A stretch of DNA of 64,000 nt from Streptomyces sp. CB02009 (GCF_001905825.1 NZ_LIVV01000011.1:210697-274696), one strand, 5' to 3'. Positions 15,318 through 24,652 are shown, counted from the stretch's first letter. Program-made: numbers and translations. Notes: generated from the letters alone by a model not told the origin.

Positions 15318-15785
15318 TCAGATCGCTTCGAGGGTCTTGAGGGCCTCGAGGTACTCGCCGAGGTCGCGTGCGTCCGGCAGGGCGTTCACGACGGTCCAGC
15401 GGACGACACCCTCCTTGTCGATGATGAAGGTGCCGCGCACGGCGCAGCCCTTCTCCTCGTCGAACACACCGTAGGCACGGGAGGCCTCGCCGTGCTTCCA
15501 GAAGTCGGAGAGCAGCGGGTACTCCAGGGACTCCTGCTCGGCGAAGACGCGCAGGGTGTGGATGGAGTCGGTGGAGACGGCGAGGAGCTGGGTGTCGTCG
15601 TTGACGAACGCCGGGAGGTTGTCGCGCAGCTCGCCGAGCTCGCCCGCGCAGACGCTCGTGAAGGCGAAGGGGTAGAAGAGCAGGACCACGTTCTTCTCGC
15701 CGCGGAAGCCGGAGAGCCGGACGACGCGCCCGTGGTTGTCCTTGAGCGCGAAATCCGGGGCCTCGGTGCCGACCTCGATCGCCAT
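15318..15785 (-). CDS. ahpE: AhpE-type peroxiredoxin
   Basis: A 155-residue thioredoxin-fold peroxidase that reduces hydrogen peroxide, alkyl hydroperoxides and possibly peroxynitrite in the cytoplasm. The active site FYPFAFTSVC is present with peroxidatic C46 and the conserved Pro and Thr. A second Cys (C109, in KGCAVRGTF) could be resolving, but AhpE enzymes are often 1-Cys. Its place beside the terD genes suits a shared oxidative-stress role. The ATG at 15785 is preceded by GAAGGGATGCGTACG. Confidence 0.9.
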   Translation of the reverse strand: MAIEVGTEAPDFALKDNHGRVVRLSGFRGEKNVVLLFYPFAFTSVCAGELGELRDNLPAFVNDDTQLLAVSTDSIHTLRVFAEQESLEYPLLSDFWKHGEASRAYGVFDEEKGCAVRGTFIIDKEGVVRWTVVNALPDARDLGEYLEALKTLEAI

Positions 15786-15903
15786 CGCGTACGCATCCCT
15801 TCGGCGGGGCCCTGACCTTGGGCCGAATCGGTGAACCCCACCCTACGGCCTGTCCCCGCGCGCCTCCGCGAGGCCCGGCGGACCGGCGGGCCCGCGCGCA
15901 CGA

Positions 15904-15933
15904 AAGCCCCCGCCGGCGGACCGGCGGGGGCTT
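15904..15933. terminator. Strong hairpin terminator after DUF3052
   Basis: AAGCCCCCGCCGG (15904-15916) pairs perfectly with CCGGCGGGGGCTT (15921-15933) around a CGGA tetraloop. It lies 17 bases past the stop of the minus-strand DUF3052 gene and separates it from the peroxiredoxin gene. Confidence 0.8.
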
Positions 15934-15949
15934 CTCGCAGCGTTGGTGA

Positions 15950-16372
15950 TCAGCGCTTGGGGGCGGTCAGGCGGGTGCCCGTCCAGTCCTTGGCGACGCT
16001 GATGCTCTTGGTCTGGGAGAGACCAGCTGTCTGCGCGGCATCGTTGATGTCGGACGGCTCGATGTAGCCGTCACGTCCGGTCTTGGGCGTCAGCAGCCAG
16101 ATGGTGCCGCCGTCCTCCAGAAGACCGATGGCGTCCACCAGGGCGTCGGTGAGATCGCCGTCCTCGTCGCGGAACCAGAGCACGACGGCGTCAGCGACGT
16201 CGTCGTAATCCTCGTCCACGAGCTCGGCCCCGATGATGGACTCGATGCCTTCACGGAGATCCTGGTCGACGTCGTCGTCGTAGCCGATCTCCTGGACCAC
16301 CTGTCCGGGCTCGAACCCCAGCCTTCCGGCCGGGTTGGTCCGCTCCTCCGCGTGGTCCGCGGTCGCGCTCAC
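15950..16372 (-). CDS. DUF3052 domain protein
   Basis: A 140-residue acidic protein of the actinobacterial DUF3052 family. Diagnostic stretches are LGFEPGQVVQEIGYDDDVDQDLREGIE, DADDV-like acidic runs, LWFRDEDGDLTDALVDA, and GTIWLLTPKTGRDGYIEPSDINDAAQTAGLSQTKS. The function is unknown; the family is nearly universal in actinomycetes and this copy sits next to aceE. GTG at 16372 is preferred because AGGAGGCAAGCC precedes it; upstream in-frame starts lack such a site. No membrane segment or signal peptide is visible. Confidence 0.88.
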   Translation of the reverse strand: MSATADHAEERTNPAGRLGFEPGQVVQEIGYDDDVDQDLREGIESIIGAELVDEDYDDVADAVVLWFRDEDGDLTDALVDAIGLLEDGGTIWLLTPKTGRDGYIEPSDINDAAQTAGLSQTKSISVAKDWTGTRLTAPKR

Positions 16373-16790
16373 GGCTTGCCTCCTGCTCATTCGGTAAATG
16401 CTTGGGCCGCGCGTATGCGCGCGGCGCTGGCCGTAGTCCACACGTGCCGGGGTGGATCGCGCAAGTACCCGGCCGCGGAGACCGCCGAAACGGTGACGTT
16501 TGGGGCCGTCTCGCCGCAACTTCCGGCGCTGCTCGGACCCCGCTCCGTGATCAGGCACACATGATTCGTGCCGGTTTGAGGACTTCTGAGGTTTCAGTCT
16601 GCCGAACGCCCGGACGAAACGCATGCGCGGGTTGAGCGTAAGGTTGCGATTTGACCGCACCCAGACACGTGGAGGACACCGCTGGGGGTTACCCCTCGGT
16701 AAATGTGACGTCTGGCGCACACGGGGTACACGATGGACATCCCGACCACTTCGTGGCCCCGTGGGCACCACCGAACAGCGAAGGAAGAGC
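16373..16790. promoter_or_regulatory. Divergent promoter region of DUF3052 and aceE
   Basis: This 418-base gap has no convincing gene. The 10-mer TCGGTAAATG occurs twice in the same orientation, at 16391-16400 beside the DUF3052 start and at 16696-16705 about 90 bases before aceE. A possible aceE -35 element TTGACC lies at 16651-16656, without a good -10. The spacing leaves room for a long aceE leader and for regulators. Confidence 0.4.
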
Positions 16791-19523
16791 GTGGCTCCCG
16801 GATCCGATCGCAACCCGATCATCATTGGCGGCCTTCCCAGCCAGGTCCCGGATTTCGACCCGGAAGAGACCCAGGAATGGCTCGACTCCCTCGACGCGGC
16901 CGTGGACGAGCGGGGCCGTGAACGGGCCCGCTACCTCATGCTCCGGCTGATCGAGCGGGCCCGCGAGAAGCGCGTGGCCGTGCCCGAGATGCGCAGCTCG
17001 GACTACGTCAACACGATCGCCACCAGGGACGAGCCCTTCTTCCCCGGCAACGAGGAGATCGAGCGCAAGGTCCTCAACGCCACCCGGTGGAACGCGGCCG
17101 TCATGGTCTCGCGCGCCCAGCGTCCGGGGATCGGCGTCGGCGGCCACATCGCGACCTTCGCCTCCTCCGCCTCGCTGTACGACGTCGGCTTCAACCACTT
17201 CTTCCGCGGCAAGGACGAGGGCGACGGCGGTGACCAGATCTTCTTCCAGGGGCACGCGTCGCCCGGCATCTACGCCCGCGCCTACCTCCTGGACCGGCTG
17301 AACGACACGCAGCTCGACGGCTTCCGCCAGGAGAAGTCGAAGTTCCCGAACGGGCTCTCCTCGTACCCGCACCCCCGGCTGATGCCGGACTTCTGGGAGT
17401 TCCCCACGGTGTCGATGGGCCTCGGCCCGCTCGGCGCGATCTACCAGGCCCGGATGAACCGGTACATGGAGGCGCGCGGCATCGCCGACACCTCGAAGTC
17501 GCACGTCTGGGCGTTCCTCGGCGACGGCGAGATGGACGAGGTCGAGTCGCTCGGCCAGCTGTCCATCGCCGCCCGTGAGGGCCTGGACAACCTCACCTTC
17601 GTCGTGAACTGCAACCTCCAGCGCCTCGACGGCCCGGTGCGCGGCAACGGCAAGATCATCCAGGAACTGGAGTCGATCTTCCGGGGCAACGGCTGGAACG
17701 TCATCAAGCTGATCTGGGACCGCTCCTGGGACCCGCTGCTCGCGCAGGACCGCGACGGCATCCTGGTGAACAAGCTGAACACCACCCCGGACGGCCAGTT
17801 CCAGACGTACGCCACGGAGACCGGCGGCTACATCCGCGACCACTTCTTCGGCGACGACCACCGGCTGCGGGCGATGGTCGAGGGCATGAGCGACCAGCAG
17901 GTGCTGCACCTGGGCCGCGGCGGCCACGACCACAAGAAGATCTACGCGGCCTACGCGGCGGCGAAGGCGCACGCCGGCCAGCCGACGGTGATCCTCGCCC
18001 AGACCGTCAAGGGCTGGACGCTGGGCCCGAACTTCGAGGGCCGCAACGCGACCCACCAGATGAAGAAGCTGACGGTCGACGACCTGAAGCGCTTCCGCGA
18101 CCGGCTGCACATCCCGGTGACCGACCGGCAGTTGGAGGACGGCCTGCCGCCGTACTACCACCCGGGCCGGGACTCCGAGGAGATCCAGTACATGCACGAC
18201 CGCCGCAAGGCGCTGGGCGGGTACGTCCCCACCCGGGTCGTGCGGGCGAAGCCGCTGGCCCTCCCCGACGACAAGACCTACGCCGCCGCCAAGAAGGGCT
18301 CCGGGCAGCAGTCGATCGCCACCACGATGGCCTTCGTCCGCATCCTGAAGGACCTCATGCGGGACAAGGAGATCGGCAAGCGCTTCGTGCTGATCGCCCC
18401 CGACGAGTACCGCACCTTCGGCATGGACGCGTTCTTCCCGAGCGCCAAGATCTACAACCCGCTGGGCCAGCAGTACGAGGCGGTGGACCGTGAACTCCTC
18501 CTCGCGTACAAGGAGTCGCCGACCGGCCAGATGCTGCACGACGGCATCTCCGAGGCCGGCTGCACGGCCTCGCTGATCGCCGCCGGTTCGGCGTACGCCA
18601 CGCACGGCGAGCCGCTGATCCCGGTGTACGTCTTCTACTCGATGTTCGGTTTCCAGCGGACCGGCGACCAGTTCTGGCAGATGGCCGACCAGCTGGCCCG
18701 CGGCTTCGTGCTCGGCGCCACCGCCGGCCGGACGACCCTGACCGGCGAGGGCCTCCAGCACGCGGACGGCCACTCCCACCTGCTGGCCTCGACCAACCCG
18801 GCCTGCATCGCCTACGACCCGGCGTACGGCTTCGAGATCGCGCACATCGTCAAGGACGGTCTGCGCCGCATGTACGGCTCCGAGGCCGAAGACGTCTTCT
18901 ACTACCTGACCGTCTACAACGAGCCGATCCAGCACCCGGCCGAGCCGGCGGACGTGGACGTCGAGGGCATCCTCCAGGGCATCCACCGCTTCAAGCCGGC
19001 CGAGGCGGGCACCATCCCGGCGCAGATCATGGCCTCCGGTGTCGCCGTGCCGTGGGCGATCGAGGCGCAGCGGATCCTCGCCGAGGAGTGGAACGTCCGG
19101 GCCGACGTCTGGTCCGCGACCTCCTGGACCGAACTCCGCCGCGAGGCCGTGGCCGTCGAGGAGCACAATCTGCTCCACCCGGACGAGGAGCAGCGCGTCC
19201 CGTACGTGACGCGCAAGCTCCAGGGCTCCGAGGGCCCGTTCGTGGCGGTCTCGGACTGGATGCGGGCGGTGCCGGACCAGATCTCCCGCTGGGTGCCGGG
19301 TACGTACGGCTCGCTGGGCGCGGACGGCTTCGGCTTCGCGGACACGCGGGGCGCGGCCCGCCGCTACTTCCACATCGACGCCCCGTCGATCGTGCTGGCC
19401 GTGCTGACCGAGCTGGCCCGTGAGGGCAAGATCGAGCGCTCCGCCCTGAAGCAGGCGGTGGACCGCTACCAGCTGCTCGACGTGGCGGCCGCCGACCCGG
19501 GCCCTGCGGGCGGCGACGCCTGA
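16791..19523 (+). CDS. aceE: Pyruvate dehydrogenase E1 component, homodimeric type
   Basis: A 910-residue thiamine-diphosphate enzyme that decarboxylates pyruvate and passes the acetyl group to lipoyl E2, feeding acetyl-CoA to the TCA cycle and fatty-acid synthesis. The length fits the single-chain AceE type. Visible are the cofactor motif GDGEMDEVES near residue 244 and LTFVVNCNLQRLDGPVRGNGKIIQELES just after it, with RGGHDHKKIYAAY and PVYVFYSMFGFQRTGDQFWQMADQLARGF in the later domains. GTG at 16791 follows AAGGAAGAGC and gives the usual MAPGSDRNPIIIGGLPSQ start. No E2 or E3 gene is next to it. Confidence 0.95.
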   Translation: MAPGSDRNPIIIGGLPSQVPDFDPEETQEWLDSLDAAVDERGRERARYLMLRLIERAREKRVAVPEMRSSDYVNTIATRDEPFFPGNEEIERKVLNATRWNAAVMVSRAQRPGIGVGGHIATFASSASLYDVGFNHFFRGKDEGDGGDQIFFQGHASPGIYARAYLLDRLNDTQLDGFRQEKSKFPNGLSSYPHPRLMPDFWEFPTVSMGLGPLGAIYQARMNRYMEARGIADTSKSHVWAFLGDGEMDEVESLGQLSIAAREGLDNLTFVVNCNLQRLDGPVRGNGKIIQELESIFRGNGWNVIKLIWDRSWDPLLAQDRDGILVNKLNTTPDGQFQTYATETGGYIRDHFFGDDHRLRAMVEGMSDQQVLHLGRGGHDHKKIYAAYAAAKAHAGQPTVILAQTVKGWTLGPNFEGRNATHQMKKLTVDDLKRFRDRLHIPVTDRQLEDGLPPYYHPGRDSEEIQYMHDRRKALGGYVPTRVVRAKPLALPDDKTYAAAKKGSGQQSIATTMAFVRILKDLMRDKEIGKRFVLIAPDEYRTFGMDAFFPSAKIYNPLGQQYEAVDRELLLAYKESPTGQMLHDGISEAGCTASLIAAGSAYATHGEPLIPVYVFYSMFGFQRTGDQFWQMADQLARGFVLGATAGRTTLTGEGLQHADGHSHLLASTNPACIAYDPAYGFEIAHIVKDGLRRMYGSEAEDVFYYLTVYNEPIQHPAEPADVDVEGILQGIHRFKPAEAGTIPAQIMASGVAVPWAIEAQRILAEEWNVRADVWSATSWTELRREAVAVEEHNLLHPDEEQRVPYVTRKLQGSEGPFVAVSDWMRAVPDQISRWVPGTYGSLGADGFGFADTRGAARRYFHIDAPSIVLAVLTELAREGKIERSALKQAVDRYQLLDVAAADPGPAGGDA

Positions 19524-19613
19524 TCGGACAGCCCTCGGGTAGCACAGCGCACCTGGTGAGGGGCGGTGGGACCTCGGTCTCGCCGCCCTTCGGCGTTCTC
19601 TACGATTCCCCGC

Positions 19614-20396
19614 ATGAGGGATCGCTGGGAAGAACGCACACAGGCTCCGCTGCTCGTGCTGGCCGTGGCGTTCGGCGTCGCCTACGCCGTGCCGATCGTG
19701 GCTCCCGGCGCCGCACCCTGGGTGCACCGGCTGTGCACCCATGTCGAGTGGGCGGTCCGGGCGGCCTTCGCCCTCGACTACCTGGTCCGGCTGGCACTGG
19801 CCCCGGCCCGCTGGGCCTTCGTCCGCTCCCATCCCCTCGATCTGCTCGCGGTCCTGCTGCCGATGGTGCAGCCGCTGCGGCTGCTGCGGGTGGTCTCCAC
19901 CCTCCTCCTCGTGGGCCGGCGGGCCCGGATGGCCCCTCAGATAACGCTCACCACCTATGTGGCGGGCGCGGTCGTCGGGCTGATGATGTTCGGCTCGCTG
20001 GCCGTGCTGCACGTCGAGCGGGACGCGCCCGACGGCAACATCAAGACGCTCGGGGACGCGGTCTGGTGGTCGTTCACCACGATGACCACGGTCGGCTACG
20101 GCGACCACGCCCCCACCACGGGTCTCGGCCGCGTCCTCGCGGTGGGCCTGATGCTCTCGGGCATCGCCCTGCTCGGTGTCGTCACCGCCAACATCGCGGC
20201 CTGGTTCATCTCCCGCTTCGACCGCGACGACGCGGTGGAGCGCCGCCAGACCGAACTCCTGGAAGCACTGACCCGGGAGGTCCGCGAACTGCGCGCGGAG
20301 GTCGCGAAGCTGTCGGCACCGGCCGGGGCCGTATCAGCCGGGGCTCCGGGGCCGGAGCCCCGGGACGTCCCCGCGCCTACCGCTCCCACAGCTTGA
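19614..20396 (+). CDS. Voltage-gated-type potassium channel
   Basis: A 260-residue membrane protein of the ion-transport superfamily. The selectivity filter TTVGYGD lies near residue 160, between a pore helix (DAVWWSFTTMT) and the last membrane helix (VGLMLSGIALLGVVTANIAAWF). Upstream helices include an Arg-rich S4-like segment (LRLLRVVSTLLLVGRRARM). The cytoplasmic tail ERRQTELLEALTREVRELRAEVAKL is a likely coiled coil for tetramerisation. The ATG at 19614 gives a short N-terminus. Its last 20 bases overlap the 3' end of the convergent inhibitor gene. Confidence 0.9.
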   Translation: MRDRWEERTQAPLLVLAVAFGVAYAVPIVAPGAAPWVHRLCTHVEWAVRAAFALDYLVRLALAPARWAFVRSHPLDLLAVLLPMVQPLRLLRVVSTLLLVGRRARMAPQITLTTYVAGAVVGLMMFGSLAVLHVERDAPDGNIKTLGDAVWWSFTTMTTVGYGDHAPTTGLGRVLAVGLMLSGIALLGVVTANIAAWFISRFDRDDAVERRQTELLEALTREVRELRAEVAKLSAPAGAVSAGAPGPEPRDVPAPTAPTA

Positions 20397-20751
20397 ACGC
20401 TCTGACCTCGTAGGGCGTCTGCGGCACCCAGGTCCCGCGCCCCGGGTAGGTCTCGAACTCCCCCGCCTCCGCGCACTCGGCGGACTGGTACGTGGTGACC
20501 GGCCGTCCCGTGCGGTTGGCGAGGGACTGGGCCGAGGTGCCCGGCGGCAGCGCGACGCAGCTGTCGATGTCGGTCGTCGCCAGCTCGTGGCTTTGCGCCC
20601 TGCCCTTGAAGTCGGGCTTGGACCAGAGGCAGAGCCGCCCCGGCCCGCAGGCCCCCAGAGCGGTCCCGGACGGTGCGGCCGCCGCCGGGACCGCGAGGCA
20701 GACGGTCAGGACGGCCGCGACGAGCAGTGCGGTCTTCGTATACACGTACAT
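20377..20751 (-). CDS. Secreted peptidase-inhibitor I36-type protein
   Basis: A 124-residue exported protein with a Sec signal (MYVYTKTALLVAAVLTVCLAVPAAAA). The mature part has CGPGRLCLWSKPDFKGRAQSHEL, SCVALPPGTSAQSLANRTGRPVTTYQSAEC and GRGTWVPQTPYEVRAFKLWER, fitting the beta/gamma-crystallin-like I36 (SMI) family of Streptomyces metalloprotease inhibitors. Four Cys could form two disulfides. ATG at 20751 is chosen over one 8 codons earlier because GGGGG lies 9 bases upstream and the signal peptide begins there. It overlaps the channel gene end by 20 bases, tail to tail. Confidence 0.82.
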   Translation of the reverse strand: MYVYTKTALLVAAVLTVCLAVPAAAAPSGTALGACGPGRLCLWSKPDFKGRAQSHELATTDIDSCVALPPGTSAQSLANRTGRPVTTYQSAECAEAGEFETYPGRGTWVPQTPYEVRAFKLWER

Positions 20752-20818
20752 GCTGATGAACCCCCGTTCAGTCACTCTCCGTAGTCAAAAGCATGGCGGA
20801 GGTCACCCTGAGACGGAA

Positions 20819-20859
20819 GAGGGGCCGCCCCCGTTCACGCGAACGGGTGACGGCCCCTC
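20819..20859. terminator. Hairpin terminator after the MFS gene
   Basis: GAGGGGCCG (20819-20827) pairs with CGGCCCCTC (20851-20859). An inner CCCGTTC/GAACGGG stem extends it into a nearly continuous hairpin. It lies about 80 bases beyond the stop of the minus-strand transporter gene. Confidence 0.7.
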
Positions 20860-20939
20860 AGAGAGCCCCGAGCGACGCCGGACCACGGAGACCCCGCGGG
20901 GCGCCGGACCGCGGAGACCCTCGGGACACGGACCGGACG

Positions 20940-22562
20940 TCAGATGTGGCCGACGCCGGCGCCCGCCTCCGCGTTCTCGCCGCGCTTGGTGAGCGTGGCG
21001 ACGAGGGCCGCGACGACGGCGACGACACCGGCGACGGTGAAGGCCAGGCCCATGCCGTCGAGGAAGGTGTCGTGGATGACGCCGGTGATCTTCTGGAGGA
21101 CGTCGGGGGTCATCCCCGGCGCCTGGGCCAGCTCCGGCGGGGCCATGCCGAACTCGGCGGCCTGCTCCAGCTGCGGGTTGACCGGGGCCGGGATGCCCGC
21201 GTCCTTCCAGTTGCCCTCGAAGGCGCCGGCGACCTTGGAGGACATGACGGCGCCGAGCACCGCCGTACCGAGCGCGCCGCCGACCTGCATGGCGGCCTGC
21301 TGGAGACCGCCGGCCACGCCGGAGAGCTCCAGGGGCGCGTTGCCGACGATGACCTCGGTGGCGCCGACCATGACCGGGGCGAGCCCGAGGCCGAGCAGGG
21401 CGAACCAGAGGGACATGACGAAGGTGCCGGTGCCGGCGGAGAGCGTGATCATGCCGAACATCGCGACGGCCGTGCAGACCATGCCGCCGACCAGCGGCAC
21501 CCGCGGGCCGAACTTGGTGATCAGCGCGCCCGCGAGGGGCGAGGAGACGATCATCATCGCGGTCAGCGGCAGCAGGTGCAGACCGCTGTCGACCGGGCTG
21601 AGCCCCTTCACGCCCTGGAGGTAGAAGGTCACGAAGAACAGGCCGCCCATGAAGGCGAAGGCCATCAGGACCATCAGCACCACACCGGCCGAGAGCGGCA
21701 CGGAGCGGAACATGGCCAGCGGGATGAGCGGCTCCTTGACCTTGGTCTCCCAGAAGGCGAAGACCGCGAAGAGCAGCACCGCGCCGAGCAGGCCGCCCCA
21801 GGTCTTGCCGCTCGACCAGCCCCAGGACTCACCGGCCTTGATGAGGCTCCAGACGAGGGAGGCCATGGCGCCGGAGAGCAGCAGGATGCCGAGGACGTCG
21901 AAGGAGCGCGGCGCGTTCTCCGCGCGGTGGTCCTTGAGGATGACCAGGCCGAGGACGAGCGCGACGATGCCGACCGGCACGTTGATGAAGAAGACGGACT
22001 GCCAGCTGACGTGCTCGACGAGCAGGCCGCCGACGATCGGGCCGCCCGCGGTGGACGCGCCGATGACCATGCCCCAGATGCCGATGGCCATGTTCAGCTT
22101 CTCGGCGGGGAAGGTGGCGCGCAGCAGGCCGAGCGCGGCCGGCATGAGCAGGGCGCCGAAGAGGCCCTGGAGGACACGGAAGGCGATCACGGCCCCGATG
22201 GACTCGGAGAGGCCGATGGCGCCGGAGGCGAGGGCGAAGCCGGCGATGCCGATGAGGAAGGTCTGCCGGTGGCCGAAGCGGTCACCGAGCTTGCCGGCGG
22301 TGATCAGGGCGACGGCCAGCGCGAGCAGGTAGCCGTTGGTGATCCACTGGACCTGGGCGAGCGAGGCGCCGAGGTCGGTCTTGATGGCGGGGTTGGCGAT
22401 GGCGACGATCGTGCCGTCGAGCGCGACCATCATCACGCCGACCGCGACTCCGAACAGCGTCAACCACGGATGGCCACGCAGTCCCTTCGCCGGGGCCGGT
22501 GCGGGTTCCCGGGCGTCCCCCTGACCCTGCGGGGCCTTTTCCACGGTGATCTGACTAGTCAT
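20940..22562 (-). CDS. DHA2-family (EmrB/QacA) MFS drug efflux transporter
   Basis: A 540-residue, probably 14-helix proton-coupled drug exporter in the cell membrane. The DHA2 signature VALDGTIVAIANPAIKTDLGASLAQVQWITNGYLL marks helix 1, and GKLGDRFGHRQTF is the MFS loop motif A. GGPIVGGLLVEHVSWQSVFFINVPVG is the antiporter motif C region. ATG at 22562 gives MTSQITVEK; a TTG 30 bases upstream would extend it but lies in the operator. It is divergent from a TetR gene, the usual arrangement of a pump and its repressor. Confidence 0.92.
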   Translation of the reverse strand: MTSQITVEKAPQGQGDAREPAPAPAKGLRGHPWLTLFGVAVGVMMVALDGTIVAIANPAIKTDLGASLAQVQWITNGYLLALAVALITAGKLGDRFGHRQTFLIGIAGFALASGAIGLSESIGAVIAFRVLQGLFGALLMPAALGLLRATFPAEKLNMAIGIWGMVIGASTAGGPIVGGLLVEHVSWQSVFFINVPVGIVALVLGLVILKDHRAENAPRSFDVLGILLLSGAMASLVWSLIKAGESWGWSSGKTWGGLLGAVLLFAVFAFWETKVKEPLIPLAMFRSVPLSAGVVLMVLMAFAFMGGLFFVTFYLQGVKGLSPVDSGLHLLPLTAMMIVSSPLAGALITKFGPRVPLVGGMVCTAVAMFGMITLSAGTGTFVMSLWFALLGLGLAPVMVGATEVIVGNAPLELSGVAGGLQQAAMQVGGALGTAVLGAVMSSKVAGAFEGNWKDAGIPAPVNPQLEQAAEFGMAPPELAQAPGMTPDVLQKITGVIHDTFLDGMGLAFTVAGVVAVVAALVATLTKRGENAEAGAGVGHI

Positions 22563-22679
22563 GGAAACGAGGCTAGTGACAGTCACTGACAATTGACAAA
22601 GCGATTCACGCGCCGGTAACTGTCACGTAGCTCACAGGTACGCTGAGCTGGACGAAATGCGTGAAAAGAGGATCCTGAC
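22563..22679. promoter_or_regulatory. Divergent MFS/TetR control region with inverted repeat
   Basis: The 117 bases between the two starts contain AGTGAC-A-GTCACT (22575-22587), a perfect inverted repeat with one central base. TGACA repeats to its right (22588-22597), and a further TGTCA is at 22621-22625. These TGTCA/TGACA elements are the likely binding sites of the adjacent TetR protein, placed where bound repressor would block the transporter promoter. Confidence 0.65.
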
Positions 22680-23315
22680 GTGACCTTGCCCGGTCTGCGC
22701 GAGCGGAAGAAGCAACGTACGCGCGAGGCGCTGATCAAGGTGGCCCTCGAGCTCTTCACCGCGCACGGCTACGAGCGGACGACCGTCGACGAGATCGTCG
22801 ACACCGTCGAGGTCTCCCAGCGCACCTTCTTCCGCTACTTCTCCTCCAAGGAGGAGGTCGCCTTCGCCGTCCAGCAGATGGTGGAGGAGCGTTTCGTCGA
22901 GGCCCTCCGGCGCCGGCCCGCCGACGAGGGGCCCTTCGACGCGCTGCGCAACGCCGTGCTCTCCGGCTGGGACACCATCGGCGACGCCATCACCGAGGTC
23001 GTGCCGCTGGAGCTGTACCTCCGCACCTTCCAGATGATCGAGTCGACGCCCGCGCTGCTCGCCGTCCATCTGCGCCGGTCCATGGAGATGGAGGAGACCC
23101 TCGCCGGGATCATCGCCGAGCGGGAGAGCCTCGACGTCGACGCGGACCCGCGCCCGCGGATCGCGGTGGCGGCCTTCAGCGGTGTGATGCGTGTGACAGG
23201 GCAGATGTGGGGCCGGGGCACGGACCAGAGCCTGGAGGCCATCCGTGCCTTGACCGAGCGGTACTTGGACCACCTCGCGCCCGCCCTCGCACCCCGCTGG
23301 CGCGACGGGGCGTAG
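22680..23315 (+). CDS. TetR-family repressor of the MFS pump
   Basis: A 211-residue regulator. The N-terminal helix-turn-helix (TREALIKVALELFTAHGYERTTVDEIVDTVEVSQRTFFRYFSSKEEV, residues about 14-58) is typical of TetR, and the C-terminal part is a ligand-binding helical domain (MftR-like C-terminus). It likely represses the divergent transporter and itself, with release by a drug or metabolite. The GTG start at 22680 is assigned from the family start MTLPGLRERKK. Confidence 0.9.
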   Translation: MTLPGLRERKKQRTREALIKVALELFTAHGYERTTVDEIVDTVEVSQRTFFRYFSSKEEVAFAVQQMVEERFVEALRRRPADEGPFDALRNAVLSGWDTIGDAITEVVPLELYLRTFQMIESTPALLAVHLRRSMEMEETLAGIIAERESLDVDADPRPRIAVAAFSGVMRVTGQMWGRGTDQSLEAIRALTERYLDHLAPALAPRWRDGA

Positions 23316-23363
23316 GTCACGATCGGTCGGGTCGTTCACCGGCGCCCCGTAGGGTGGCCGCCC

Positions 23364-24578
23364 GTGACCCCCGTCGAAGCCGACTCCCCCACGCTCGTCG
23401 TCCTGCGCACCCTGCTCGCGCTCGCCGTCGTGTTCGTGCTGCTCACGACCACGGGCTGGACGACGATCAAGCACCGTCCGGTGCCCGGTCCGTCCCGCGA
23501 GGCCGCGCTCGCCGCCTGGGCGCGCGACCGGATCGACCACCGCCCCCTCCCCGGACCGGACACCCCCGCCGGGGGCATATCCGCGTTCTTCGCCCGCCTC
23601 GGCCACGCGCGCGCGGCCGGGCTCGCCGAACGGCACCCGCTCGTCGTCGGCAATCTCGACGGCGCCCCGGTCGCCCTGCGCTACCGCGCCAACCGCATCA
23701 CCCTGGGCCGCGCGCTCACCGCCGAACGGGACAGGGTCCGCGACACCCGGCTCTCCGCCGACGGACGGCACGAGGCGCAGCGCCGCCTCGACCGCTTCGT
23801 CTCGCTGCTGCGGCCCGGCCGGCAGATCCTCGCCTTCGACCCGACCGGCACGGGGCGGACCGCCGAGGTCCTCGGGGACCTGGCGCGGGCCCGACGCGTC
23901 TCGGTGATCGTGCCCGGCGTCGACACCAACCTCCTCACCTTCCAGAAGACCCACGGCCGGTACGCGGCTCCCGCCGGCATGGCCGAATCCCTCTACCGCG
24001 CCGAGCGGCGGGCCTCCCCCGGCGCCCGGGTCGCCGTGATCGCCTGGGCCGACTACACCGCGCCCGCCGGGGTCGGCGTCGACGCCATGACCGGCCGCCT
24101 CGCCGAGGGAGGCGCCGCCCGGCTCGTCCGGCTGACCGAGGCACTGCCCGGCGACGCGCGCGTGGCGCTGTTCTGCCACAGCTACGGCTCCGTGCTCTGC
24201 GGTGTCGCCGCGCCCCGGCTGCCCGCCCGGGTGACGGACGTGGCCGTGGCCGGCAGCCCCGGGATGCGGGTGGAGCGGGCGACGGAACTCCGCACCCACG
24301 CGCGCGTGTGGGCGATGCGGGACGCCGACGACTGGATCGCGGACGTGCCGCACCTGGAGGTGGGCGGGGTCGGGCACGGAGCCGATCCGGTGGCCCCGGA
24401 GTTCGGCGCCCGGCTGCTCTCGGCACGCGGCGCCGTCGGCCACAGCGGCTATTTCGAGCCGGGCACCGAGAGCCTCGGCAACTTCGCCGCGATAGGCGTC
24501 GGCTCCTACCGGGAGCTGGTCTGCGCACGTGCCGACAGCGCTTGCCACGGGGGAATATCCGGTACGGAAGGGCGCTGA
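23364..24578 (+). CDS. DUF1023 alpha/beta hydrolase, membrane-anchored (paralogue A)
   Basis: A 404-residue protein. One N-terminal hydrophobic segment (VLRTLLALAVVFVLLTTTGW) suggests a signal anchor with the enzyme outside. The DUF1023 alpha/beta-hydrolase core follows: HPLVVGNLDGAPVALRYRANR, VIVPGVDTN, then nucleophile Ser in ALFCHSYGSVLCG (near 274), acid Asp in MRDADDWIADVPH and His in AVGHSGYFEPG. All three catalytic residues are present. The substrate is unknown. A paralogue lies at 28091-29128 with the same motifs but lacks about 60 residues here (the arm around 120-155). GTG at 23364 is the start. Confidence 0.85.
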   Translation: MTPVEADSPTLVVLRTLLALAVVFVLLTTTGWTTIKHRPVPGPSREAALAAWARDRIDHRPLPGPDTPAGGISAFFARLGHARAAGLAERHPLVVGNLDGAPVALRYRANRITLGRALTAERDRVRDTRLSADGRHEAQRRLDRFVSLLRPGRQILAFDPTGTGRTAEVLGDLARARRVSVIVPGVDTNLLTFQKTHGRYAAPAGMAESLYRAERRASPGARVAVIAWADYTAPAGVGVDAMTGRLAEGGAARLVRLTEALPGDARVALFCHSYGSVLCGVAAPRLPARVTDVAVAGSPGMRVERATELRTHARVWAMRDADDWIADVPHLEVGGVGHGADPVAPEFGARLLSARGAVGHSGYFEPGTESLGNFAAIGVGSYRELVCARADSACHGGISGTEGR

Positions 24579-24652
24579 CGCGCGTAGATCACATAATTTC
24601 GGGACCTTTCACGGGGGCGACGCACGGGCACGCGCCGCTTACGATGAGGCGT

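Noticed and set aside
16689..20108. A 1139-codon open frame opposite aceE
   Set aside because: aceE is certain on the plus strand. The antisense product is Val/Arg/Gly low-complexity and overlaps another gene.
20793..22589. A 598-codon plus-strand frame across the MFS gene
   Set aside because: The MFS transporter on the minus strand has full family motifs. The plus-strand frame is Glu/Gly/Arg/Asp shadow sequence.
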